This document shows, in pieces, positions 56,065 through 64,000 of a stretch of DNA of 64,000 nucleotides. Source of the DNA: Tubulanus polymorphus (lineage: Eukaryota; Nemertea; Palaeonemertea; Tubulaniformes; Tubulanidae); the NCBI RefSeq assembly GCF_964204645.1, contig NC_134029.1, forward strand, positions 12,140,850-12,204,849. Direction: 5' to 3'. The position numbers and the translations under genes are program-made. The notes beneath the pieces are model-generated. The model did not search any database. It was not told the origin of the DNA and saw nothing but the letters and a program-made list of their open reading frames with translations. The stretch's first letter is position 1. Every line of letters begins with the position of its first letter.

Positions 56065-57624
56065 TGTAGCGGAAAATCCCTTGCCGTAGTTATTTTTCGG
56101 GGTGTTTTCTTCTGCAAAGCTCCTCCGCCGCCCTGCGCGTGGTTGATTTTATAAATTATAGTTTTGTATTTCCGGTGTTGGAAATGGTCGGTCGGTTTTG
56201 GGCGGTAATTAGCGCAACTTTTCTTAATCTCCCCTTTTTGCAATTTTGTCCGATCATTTCCCACACCTTTAAATTATCGTATCGCTTTGAAATTTGTACA
56301 GAATGTATAAACCTTGGATCAAAATGGTTTCACGTATTTTTCTTATCGTTCCGTCCATTTATAACTTAATTATATTAGGTTTTATATAAAAATTACCTCC
56401 TCTCGCTCTAATGTCCGCCATTTTGTTGTAATGTGACGTCACGTTGCTCGCATTCCTGACGTCATTGTGGCACTCAGCCAATCAGCGCTGAGTGCAGCGT
56501 GACGTCACCTTGCACTTTTTTTGAATTGAGAAAGTGAGTTCGCTAAAATTATCTGAGGTACGTAGTTCAACCCGGCGCCGAGTCCTCTTGGCGTCAGGTA
56601 GGACCCTCGTTACGAAGTCTATTGCTTAATGATCTTGTGCTCTGGGTCAACTTGGCGACCTATATCACTTTGATTCCCTTTTGACTTTAATAGATCAACC
56701 TGGCGATCTATTAAATCTCGTTTTATATAGGTCAACGTGGCGACCTATATATAAATTCTGAGATGCCGTCAGTTCAACGTTATCGGGGTCAACTCGGCGA
56801 CCCGGTTCTGTCAATTCTTTTCTTGACACATGATCTTTGAGCTTAATTTATGTATATATCCGTAGACATAATAAGCTCGACCTTTTTAAATTCCGGGCAA
56901 ATGCAATAATTAGATTATTTATTAGATTGTTAAAAATAATGAATCAGAGCAAGTTTTCTACGTTGATTTTTAAAAGTTTATTCTGTTTAATTATAGAATA
57001 TAATATACATTTCATTTATATGAACGTACGAGTTAAATTTGGAAAATATTATTAATATATATTGAATTTTAAAACTCTTGTTTTCTCTGTCGCGAGTAGA
57101 GGAGGAGGCCTGTGTCCCTTTTATTCCCCTAATTTGTGTGTCACATGAGTCCATAGTTGGGGCAAGCCAAAGAGGCCGGTTGCGAGAGCTACGTGCTGGA
57201 GGCACTTGGAATGACACTTTACACCATAGGATACCAGAGGAGAAGTAGGCGCCGGTGCTCGGGTGACCGTGTGATCTCGCGTCTCGTCAAGGGCCCTGAC
57301 TTGACTGATCACACGGCGGACACTCGTCCTGACTGGTCTGGTGACCCATTCATCCAGCCATGGGGTTGTGGGGTACGATTCGCACTCACCTCTGACACTA
57401 TTTTAGCCCTCGTGGAACCCCTTTTTCCCTTGAGTCAGCCGCTATCCATTTATCAACCTTCGGAGGATGACTTTTCCCCTTTGCAGTCCTACTACCCGGG
57501 ATTGTTCGACGAAGGCGGACCCTTGTAGCCATGCCCATCCTTTATTCCGTAAACGCTACCCTGGCGCCACCTCTTCGTTGAGTCACCCACCTCTCCGAGG
57601 GAGGCTCCGGGCGTCGCGGCTACA
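56065..57624 (+). mobile_element. 1,560-bp LTR of an inserted retrotransposon
   Basis: Starts TGTAG and ends CTACA, perfect 5-bp termini, and is followed five bases later by a primer-binding site. It is less AT-rich than the host Polinton and interrupts a Polinton ORF at its first base. It holds four or five spaced copies of a tcaac-tggcgacctat motif (56646-56805). ORFs inside it have no recognisable product. The matching 3' LTR and the internal genes are absent. Confidence 0.8.
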
Positions 57625-57628
57625 AAAT

Positions 57629-57646
57629 TGGTGGCAGCGGTGGGAT
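57629..57646 (+). promoter_or_regulatory. primer-binding site, tRNA-Leu type
   Basis: tggtggcagcggtgggat is complementary to a tRNA 3' end (atcccaccgctgcca plus CCA), which matches animal tRNA-Leu (AAG/TAG family). It lies four bases after the LTR end and fixes the retroelement's orientation as plus. Confidence 0.8.
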
Positions 57647-57738
57647 CAGTGATACAACTGACGTGGTATCTATCCTTGAAGCTAGCTGATGACGAGTGAC
57701 GGATTGATAGGATCAACTATTCGGTGGCTGATCTATTA
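57647..57738 (+). other. retroelement leader stub and deletion junction
   Basis: About 80 bp of leader after the PBS (to near ggctgatctattaaagg) is all that remains before AT-rich Polinton coding resumes. One deletion probably removed the rest of the retroelement together with the 5' part of the next Polinton gene. Confidence 0.6.
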
Positions 57739-58184
57739 AAGGTATATTAATATTTCTTACCATTGCAACATATTCTAATGGCACAATACAGGTCGACAAT
57801 TATTATAATCCTGAAATAACAAAAGTAGAAATAACTATCGAAGGAATAGCAAATAAAATATTTTGTCAAGGAATGAGAATGATAGATCAATGGCCAGAAA
57901 TTAGAAAACATTTTATGAATGAAAAAGTAAAACCATCTGAAAATTGTAATATTAATCAAATTGATTATTATACAGGTAATAAATATGCACTATGGTTAGA
58001 TTTTAGAACAACAGAGGATAATTCATTACATGGTTCTGGAAAAAAATTACAAAATACAAAAGATGGAATACAATTATTCATGACAAAGAATAAAGGAATC
58101 AAAAATTTCAAAATGCACATTTATATTATATCTGACGCGCAATTAAATATTCTAAATTCTCAATTAAATAGTGTTATGTATTAG
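57739..58184 (+). pseudogene. C-terminal fragment of a candidate double-jelly-roll major capsid protein
   Basis: The frame is open from about 57739 with no start; the ATG at 57873 is internal. Seen: VEITIEGIANKIFCQGMRMI, QWPEIRKHF, YALWLDFRTTEDNSLHGSG and a final FKMHIYIISDAQLNILNSQL strand ending NSVMY. Known: an LHGSG loop followed by a beta strand and DAQLNI near the C-terminus is a pattern I associate with Polinton-type capsid genes; this is memory-based and needs a profile search. About 145 codons remain of what would be a gene of 500 or more; the N-terminal part was lost at the deletion junction. Confidence 0.4.
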
Positions 58185-58216
58185 AATTTTAACTTTAATA
58201 AATATTTATTATATAA

Positions 58217-58987
58217 ATGGAAGGAGGTAAAGTATATAAACATATTCCATACATCGATACACATGAAAATAATGATGGCTTATATTATGTAATACCTTGT
58301 AATATAGCTTTGATATTTGATCCTATTTACAAAATATATAAAACTAAACTAATAGAAATCGATAATAATAAAAGTGGTGTTGTTGATAATTTAAGTAATG
58401 TAATTAATAATAATGTAATACCTTCTACATCTAATAATGTAATACCTTCTACATCTAATAATGAAATAATATTAAATTATGGTGAAAATAGAAATTATTG
58501 TGGATATTGTAATGGTGAATTTTCAAACGCTTCATCAAATTGGAATAAACATATGAATACAAAGACACATATGACTAATGTAATAGAACGTGTTGGTTTA
58601 AAAGAATTTATAGAACACCCATTTAAAATGTTGCAAAGTTTGTTTCAAATAAAAAAAGTAAATGGTAAAGATTTATATGAAGATTTATTATTAGCAACAC
58701 CTAATAAAGATTAATTAGATTTAACCGATGCTAATAAAATATTAGGATTAAACATTGTAAATGAAATATTAGGAGCAAACACTAAGAAAGAAGATAATGA
58801 AAATGTAGTTACAGATAAGCATATTGATATTAAAGTTTATGTGGACACACTTTTGGTGAAAGATAAAGAAGAAACTATTGATGATGCGGTAGAAAAGATG
58901 AATAAGTATAACAATAAAACAACTATTGATGATGATACGGTAGAGAGTTTGAATACATTGTTAGGGTCTGATAGTGAAAGTGATTAA
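58217..58987 (+). pseudogene. Polinton zinc-finger protein with one internal TAA
   Basis: Starts in attatataaatggaagg. 165 codons run to TAA 58712-58714 and the frame then stays open 91 more codons to TAA 58985, with similar composition (acidic end LNTLLGSDSESD). Seen: a C2H2 finger YCGYCNGEFSNASSNWNKH of the U1 type, like those before PolB, and a 24-bp in-frame duplication (VIPSTSNN twice, near 58415-58465). The protein may bind DNA or RNA; no enzymatic motif is visible. Confidence 0.6.
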
Positions 58988-58989
58988 GA

Positions 58990-59400
58990 TATCAATTATA
59001 TTTAACTCAAATAATAATATTGGTTGAAAATTGTATAAAATAATAGTAAATAAAAAAGGGGGTTTTAAGTATTTAAGGTATTTAAGGGATCTAATACATA
59101 TCTAATACATATCTAATACATATCTAATATATATTATTTGAAAATACCTTAAATTATATTATTTTTTTTAAAATTTATATTGAAACCTCAGTAATAATAA
59201 ATAACCTTTATTATTTTCAAACTTATTCATATATTAGTCGAAAAAATAAAAATAAATTGGTTGAAAATTGTATAAATAATATTTATTTTAAAAAAGGGGG
59301 TTTTAAGTATTAAGGTACCTAAAAGGGTATCTAATACATAGGTAGGTATTAGGGTATATAATAGGGTATCTAATAGGGTATCTAATACATAGGTATATTT
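58990..59400. repeat. intergenic repeat cluster, possible control region
   Basis: Two copies of ttggttgaaaattgtataaa followed by an aaaaaagggggttttaagta block start at 59020 and 59257. Between and after them lie tandem 11-mers (tctaatacata four times near 59088-59130) and ggtatctaatacatag/agggtatctaat units (59325-59395). It sits immediately upstream of the duplicated promoter-like block. Confidence 0.75.
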
Positions 59401-59555
59401 TAAACATATTTCAATATTTATATTTGTATGAGTTAGATTTTTAAACATTAAAAGTGTTAGTAAAGTGTGATTGAAATAATTCATATTTAAATCATTGAAT
59501 GACATATAAATGAATAACTTCTAAAATCAATTTAGTAAAAAAATTTGATATTAAA
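59401..59555 (+). promoter_or_regulatory. candidate element promoter, second copy
   Basis: Identical to 50282-50380 for 99 bp; an 18-bp difference (tgacatataaatgaataa) follows, and then the PolB-leader-like caatttagtaaaaaaattt and ttaaaatgga resume up to the start codon. It drives, or drove, the HNH-like ORF. Confidence 0.55.
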
Positions 59556-59936
59556 ATGGAATCAGAACAACCACAAACTATCAATATTACAAATAACACC
59601 AGCGTTATAAATATATACTACAAGAAGTGTAGTACAACAGAATTTAATAAGCGTAAGATTAGCAAAGATGGTTTTCAATATTGTTGTAAAACTTGTACTA
59701 AACTATATACCAAACAATACCGAGAAGATAATAGAGAAGCTTACAATGATTATATGACAGAATATATGAGAGAAAGATATCAAACAGATCTTGATTTTAG
59801 AATGAAACAATGTTTAAGGACTAGATTAACACAATTATTCAACAAAGAAACGCATTCAGAAACACTATCTTATTTATTGGGTTGTTCAGATGAATTTTTC
59901 ATATCATGGATAATATATCAATTCGATGATAAAATG
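59556..59936 (+). pseudogene. HNH-endonuclease-like ORF truncated by a LINE fragment
   Basis: About 127 element codons from ATG 59556. Seen: a Cys pair (CCKTC) after KDGFQY, preceded by a lone Cys (KKCSTTEFNKRK), then YTKQYREDNREAYNDYMTEY and an LRTRLTQLFNKE helix with SYLLGCSDEFFISWI. Known: the CxxC / DGFQ--CK-C / Y-----R pattern followed by LR-R---L and LLGCS--E--- W- is frequent at the N-terminus of virus-encoded HNH homing-type nucleases; the catalytic His-Asn part would follow but is replaced by LINE sequence. Function is inferred only. Confidence 0.5.
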
Positions 59937-60185
59937 AATATAGCTGCAAAGCAGCGATAACGGGTTTTCTGCACAGTCTTAGAATCCTGTTCAACGGTGG
60001 ATTTCAACAAAGCATTTGATAAGGCTCAACATCGGCCATTACTAAAGAGGCTATTAGGAAACAGTATCAATGATAGGTCGCCCAAATGGCTCAGCAGTTA
60101 TCTCTGAACGGAAACTTGTAACCGAAATCAACGGAACGCCTCCTCTTGGAATGAGACGGTCTAACTAGTGGAGTCACGCAAGGCA
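59937..60185 (+). pseudogene. LINE reverse transcriptase relic 4
   Basis: Plus strand. atagctgcaaagcagcgata through agaatcctgttcaa is the inverse of relics 1-3. Coding then gives VDFNKAFDKAQHRPLL, a DRSPKWLSSYL block and LTSGVTQGIF. Known: KAFDKV and SGVPQG-type motifs are non-LTR reverse transcriptase motifs. It shows the family also sits in this orientation and postdates the Polinton. Confidence 0.75.
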
Positions 60186-60616
60186 TTTTTTCTGACCAGG
60201 CATTTATTTTGGCATTCAAACATCATGATACTGTATTATCACCATCCTTAAAAATGGATCTGTCCTATTAAGAACTCATCTTAAGCACATGCTGAGCCGA
60301 TAGATTGATTGAATTCACAGATAAGAACGTATTATGATTTAGAATAGATTTAAGAAGTTAATGTTTTTATTGAAATATTTGAATAAATACATATATTGTA
60401 GTGTAGATTCAATCAATAAATTATGAATTGATTTGGTCTGGGTTTCCGGCTGATGTTGATTTTGGCTTTTATGGATTACAAATTCTATAGTGATAAACAA
60501 TTGATACCTGCAACATGTGTGTAAATCAAACCTATTCTTCAAGTTGCGTGTGTTTCCTAATATACGGGAGAGTCACTCTTGATCTGAGTTATTAGAACTA
60601 GGGGTCCAGGGACACG

Positions 60617-61013
60617 ATGCCCACTTGGGAAGTGGTTCCAAATGCTCAACAATCTAACAATTCAGGTATCAAAGGTATAAAACATCCTTTTTCAAAGAAT
60701 ACCCATCACAAACTGCAATGAGAAATGGCAAACTCAGAATTCGGGCCAAAATTGACATTTTTGGACAAAATGTGTAAAAAGTGTTGATTTTGGCGAATAA
60801 CAATGGCTGCCAGTCGGCCATCTTGATTCTGACAGCCAGTTTTTGGGCTGAAGATGTGTCTAGGGTAGATACATGTGTAACCCAAATGTCAAGACATTAC
60901 ATTGAAGCGTCTTCAAAACTTCCTAAAATAACTGATTTCTGATGACGGATGGACGACGGAAGAAAAAAAGTGAACGCAATAGCCCGCTGGGACTAAAGTC
61001 CCAAGTGGGCTAA
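60617..61013. mobile_element. about 400-bp MITE-like repeat
   Basis: tgcccacttggga near the left end is the inverse of tcccaagtgggc at the right end, and the right end also folds on itself (agcccgctgggact/agtcccaagtgggct). No ORF or target duplication fixed. Confidence 0.45.
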
Positions 61014-61918
61014 AAATAATGTTCATTTAGTTATAGAAATTCATTGCCTTTTTGGAGTTTCTGTAATAATATTTGTTCTGCCCTAATTTTTATTACTGTA
61101 TGAACCAATGATATGCTTTGTAAATATGATGTAATAAAATAAATTTGAATTAAATTTGAACATGAGAATCAAGCATAACTTGTGTTTTTTCAACTTGTCT
61201 TACTTGTCTTTTGTTAACAGTTCCAGAGTTTCTATTACAATCAAATCCAAATTGGCTAAAAAGTACATAGGACTAAATGAAATGAACCATTAGTTACTGC
61301 AAACCTATTCCAGTGTTATGTCGATCGTGTTGAATCACATTCCTTGAGTTAAAAGAATCAGATCTTCTATGGTACAACATCGGTCGAAGAGAGATATCTT
61401 GGTGTTGACGGTCCTTGACCATCTAACTTCACATTGGAATCAGCATCATACCCATTTGAACTGCAAAATATTCATACAACATGAAAACGTACAGTACATG
61501 TATACAGTAATCAAACTTTCACCGATGTTGGATATTTGAATGAACATTAGGTTTATTTCAGTATTCTAAAGCAGGAAATAATAAGCCCAATCAATAGGCC
61601 CTATTCCCATTGGAACAATTGTATAATGCGTACAGCTGTACCGTACACTTATCAGTCAAGAATGGAGAAATCGGTATACCAAACCTACGAACAAAATGAA
61701 GGCCATTGAATCAAGAAAGTGAAGATAGATGGATGTGGAATCAGAAATTATGGATATTTCAACTCATGAGACTGTAGCAGTTTAGCCATACTGTATAGGC
61801 TTTCAATGCATTACGTTTGCCGGAATTTCAATTGTGTCATTCAGCTGTTGTTAATGTCACACACAGTGACAGATGTTGTATTGTACTTTATTGATTCCTG
61901 CATTCCACGCATACCTTA

Positions 61919-61937
61919 CCGCTCCTCTCAGGAGCGG
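61919..61937. repeat. perfect 8-bp stem, 3-nt loop hairpin
   Basis: ccgctcct-ctc-aggagcgg. It could be a transcript 3' hairpin; no gene is attached to it. Confidence 0.6.
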
Positions 61938-62364
61938 CTTGGAATGTGGAAATCGATAATGATTGTAGAATAAAATATATGTGTGTTTATGAAATAGTAT
62001 TTCCACCAGTCGTTTCTTTGAATTTATTTTCAGTTTTAGGATTTATTATCAAGAATCCGAAATGACTTATCTGGACAGTTATAATTACTGCTCCTAATAG
62101 ATAGACAATAGTAGTGAGATAATCTAAATCCTAATTTAAATAAAAAGTATTTAAAAAACAATAACTTCAACTAGCTAGTGAATGCTATTATATTTTTAAT
62201 ATTTTCTTTTCAAAAGATAATACTTTATATTTTGAATAGATTCAAATAGAAATTCTTTAAATTCAAATAGTTAGTATCAGTAGTCAATACTAGAATTCTT
62301 TAACTTTAACTATCTAGTATCAGAATACTTATAATATTTTTCTTATTAAATTTCTCTAATATAA

Positions 62365-62967
62365 ATGTCAAAGAAATCTAATAAGAATAGTATTGATATT
62401 GAAAAAACATTAGATGATTTGGGTATAAGTGATGATAAAGATACAGTTGTTTCTAATTCTATTCAAGTTAATAACAATATTGATTATGAATACTATTTAT
62501 ATTGTAAGCATCATCTTCAATTATTAATTGCTGGCGGGAAATCTAAGGATTTCTTAGGAAAAATTTTAACTTATCAAGAACTAGATGCTATGAAACCCGA
62601 TAAAGTAATAAAATATTTTAAGATTTATGAAGAAGCTAGATTAGCTAGAATAAATGATTCTATTTCAGATGGTATTGTCAAATGTTATTCTAAGTTATGT
62701 AACCAGTTAATACCAATTGATGATGAAAATAAATTATATAATGATTTGAAAAATGACTACTTAGTTATGACTGAATTACAAAAATGGGTTGGTTATGCTT
62801 CATTTCAATTAGGATCGGTTATGACATTAATTTCTACTGGCGTCATAACATTTTCGAATATCAAGCCTATGGAATATAAATCAGGTAAGAACGAAACAGA
62901 TGTACTACAACCAAACGTCGAAACAGAAAATGAATCAGAACAAAAATTTACTAAAATAAATGAGTGA
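62365..62967 (+). CDS. 200-aa conserved-looking Polinton protein, unknown
   Basis: Intact, starting in ctaatataaatgtcaaag. Seen: a low-complexity acidic N-terminus (SIDIEKTLDDLGISDDKDTV), then LQLLIAGGKSKDFLGKILTY, a helical LDAMKPDKVIKYFKIYEEAR, a PIDDENKLYNDLKND linker, and a hydrophobic helix (GSVMTLISTGVITF) near residues 150-165, ending in an acidic tail. I recall similar PID-dominated helix-plus-hydrophobic-segment proteins next to Polinton integrases, but know no function. Its last 8 nt overlap the next gene. It might be a membrane-associated structural protein. Confidence 0.7.
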   Translation: MSKKSNKNSIDIEKTLDDLGISDDKDTVVSNSIQVNNNIDYEYYLYCKHHLQLLIAGGKSKDFLGKILTYQELDAMKPDKVIKYFKIYEEARLARINDSISDGIVKCYSKLCNQLIPIDDENKLYNDLKNDYLVMTELQKWVGYASFQLGSVMTLISTGVITFSNIKPMEYKSGKNETDVLQPNVETENESEQKFTKINE

Positions 62968-63328
62968 TGGAGTTAAGAAAAAGGCTAGATCAGAGAAACA
63001 AATTAAATGGGCAAGAGAATTAGGTAAAAGATCTTCAGAATTAAAAAAAGCTAAGAAAAAGAAATTAACTGATATAAATGAATCACAGACTTTATCTGAT
63101 ATTGATTCAAATAATAATCCATCTGATTCTTCTAATGCTGGAAGTAATAATTACTTATATATTACAATTGGGTTAATCACAATTATTATATTATCCGGTG
63201 TAATATATTAATCAAAATTCAAATCTGATGATAAAGATGATTCCAATGATAATAAACCTATCATACCAGAAAATAAATCAAATCATAAAGTCATTGAAAC
63301 TAAATCTAAGTTATTATTAATGGATTAA
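62960..63328 (+). pseudogene. small basic plus transmembrane Polinton protein, internal TAA
   Basis: Start ATG 62960 overlaps the previous stop. The first 83 codons carry a strongly basic helix (SEKQIKWARELGKRSSELKKAKKKK), an Asn/Ser linker and a C-terminal membrane segment (YLYITIGLITIIILSGVIY) before TAA 63209-63211. The frame then stays open 38 codons (charged, to TAA 63326), just before the integrase start, so the shorter form may be a nonsense truncation of a type II membrane protein. A basic head plus membrane anchor suggests DNA- or membrane-linked virion protein; this is inference. Confidence 0.6.
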
Positions 63329-63334
63329 AATAAG

Positions 63335-64000
63335 ATGAAAAAAGAACAATATTTAAGAGATTTATATTATAACCCAGAAAGTGAAGTATCATATTCTAAC
63401 GTTTCAGAATTATGGAATAGAATTAAATCTGATAAGGAAAATGGTAATATAAAATATAGTGAATTAAAATCATGGTTACAAAATCAACCAACATATCAAA
63501 TTCACAAGAAAATGGATAAAACTTATCTAACAAGAAAAGTTATGGTTTCATATATTGATCAACAAATTGACATGAAGAACTTAGAGGAATACAACAAAGG
63601 ATATTTCTGGATATTGAATGTTATAGACATATTCAGTCGATACGCATGGAGTATACCAATCAAAAATAAAACTGGTATAGAAGTAACAAATGCTTTTAAA
63701 TCTATATTTAAAGAAGCTATTCCAGATAAGATACAATTTGATGAAGGTTAGGAATTTTATAACAAACATTTTAAAAAACTATTATCTGATAACGATGTAG
63801 ATTATTTTTCAACACATTCAGATAAAAAAGCATCTATTATAGAAAGATTTAATAAAACATTGAAAACTAGAATGTGAAAATATTTTACTGCTAATGAAAC
63901 ATATGAATATATCAATATATTAGATGATTTAGTGAAAGGTTATAATAATTCTAAACATAGTTCTATAAATATGAAACCTATACAAGCTAGAAAAGAAGAT
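63335..64000 (+). pseudogene. Polinton retroviral-type DDE integrase, 5' part, broken
   Basis: Starts seven bases after the previous frame ends, with no other ATG nearer. Seen: an N-terminal helical region with LYYNPESEVSYSNVSELW, a WLQNQPTYQIHKK linker typical of Polinton integrases, first catalytic Asp in QQIDMKNL, the VIDIFSRYAWSIPIKNKTG strand, second Asp in FDEG/EFYN and Glu in IIERFNKTLK. Two in-frame stops break it: TAG 63749-63751, beside the second Asp, and TGA 63875-63877. The segment before the first Asp looks a few residues short. The C-terminal part (chromodomain or SH3-like in relatives) is beyond the window. Role: inserts element DNA, making 5-6 bp duplications. Confidence 0.85.

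Larger units (their letters stand above)
60186..62340. other. non-coding insert region within the Polinton
   Basis: Base composition is nearer average and there is no element gene until about 62.1-62.3 kb. It holds a MITE-like repeat (60617-61013), a LINE/SINE-like A-rich tail (aaataaatttgaattaaa near 61138) and a small hairpin (61919-61937). Probably DNA brought in with, or next to, the LINE fragment. Confidence 0.5.
49967..64000 (+). mobile_element. Polinton/Maverick-like (adintovirus-like) element, degraded, incomplete at right
   Basis: Strongly AT-rich block with protein-primed PolB, penton-like, candidate major-capsid and DDE integrase genes, all on the plus strand. Known: PolB plus retroviral-type integrase plus capsid genes define Polintons and adintoviruses. 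The packaging ATPase and maturation protease are not seen, being either deleted with 56-57.7 or 60-62 kb or beyond 64000. The left end is at or just after the inverted repeat 49967-50164; the right TIR is outside the window. Confidence 0.8.

Noticed and set aside
57157-57528. 123-aa gene inside the LTR
   Set aside because: No recognisable domain; wholly within U3/R/U5 of an LTR with matching TG...CA termini.
50419-63877. Alternative genetic code (TAA/TAG as sense) in the AT-rich region
   Set aside because: TAA and TAG also terminate genes at sensible places (54757, 55533, 58182), and frameshifts co-occur with the in-frame stops, so decay explains them.
49870-64000. Bacterial or viral contamination of the assembly
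   Set aside because: The AT-rich block is interrupted by an LTR with an animal tRNA-Leu PBS and by the same LINE family found at 9-15 kb, so it is integrated in this genome.

Overview
This is a metazoan, probably marine-invertebrate, nuclear window made almost entirely of transposable elements and one degraded integrated virus-like element. Evidence for an animal: spliced exons of an alpha-methylacyl-CoA racemase gene, BEL, Gypsy, DIRS, LINE, hAT and Academ-like elements, a tRNA-Leu primer-binding site, and satellites with periods of 26, 37 and 59 bp. The motif aggccta recurs in non-coding DNA; I associate this with echinoderm-like genomes, but only weakly, and make no species call.

Layout. 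1-700: direct repeat, 37-bp satellite and a long hairpin. 1.7-7.2 kb: one TIR element whose arms each carry a 59-bp satellite, in opposite orientations, with a small TTA-flanked MITE nested in it. 7.2-15.7 kb: gene-poor DNA with LINE ORF1 and RT relics on the minus strand and a GTTCGAAC-rich repeat beside each RT relic. 15.74-21.38 kb: a BEL/Pao retrotransposon with two 198-bp LTRs and a broken gag-pol. 22.03-30.43 kb: an 8.4-kb Academ-like DNA transposon with 1-kb TIRs, AGG target duplications and a multi-exon transposase. 30.4-33 kb: LINE ORF1 relic and MITE-like repeats. 33.6-38.07 kb: a dead hAT transposase split by two TIR elements. 39.5-40.63 kb: last two AMACR exons, the only host gene I can support. 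40.86-41.31 kb: 26-bp satellite. 41.65-45.30 kb: a dispersed repeat split by a DIRS-like tyrosine-recombinase retroelement (inverted terminal repeats plus internal complementary region), which is itself split by a 986-bp TIR element with 8-bp TSDs. 45.30-49.97 kb: a Gypsy element, minus strand, lacking both LTRs here.

50-64 kb is very AT-rich and carries a Polinton/Maverick (adintovirus-like) element on the plus strand: U1-type zinc fingers plus protein-primed family B DNA polymerase, a 117-aa protein, a penton-like minor capsid candidate, small overlapping ORFs, a C-terminal fragment of a candidate major capsid protein, a zinc-finger protein, a truncated HNH-like ORF, two conserved-looking small proteins and a DDE integrase running off the window. 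Polymerase and integrase are broken by stops and frameshifts; several small genes are intact. The element was later hit by an LTR retrotransposon (LTR 56065-57624 with a tRNA-Leu PBS) and by LINE/MITE-bearing DNA (about 59.94-62.1 kb). Two of its genes share a 99-bp identical upstream block and most starts lie in a TAAATG or TTAAAATGGA context, which suggests element-encoded promoters.

Boundaries given as approximate come from reading repeats by eye.
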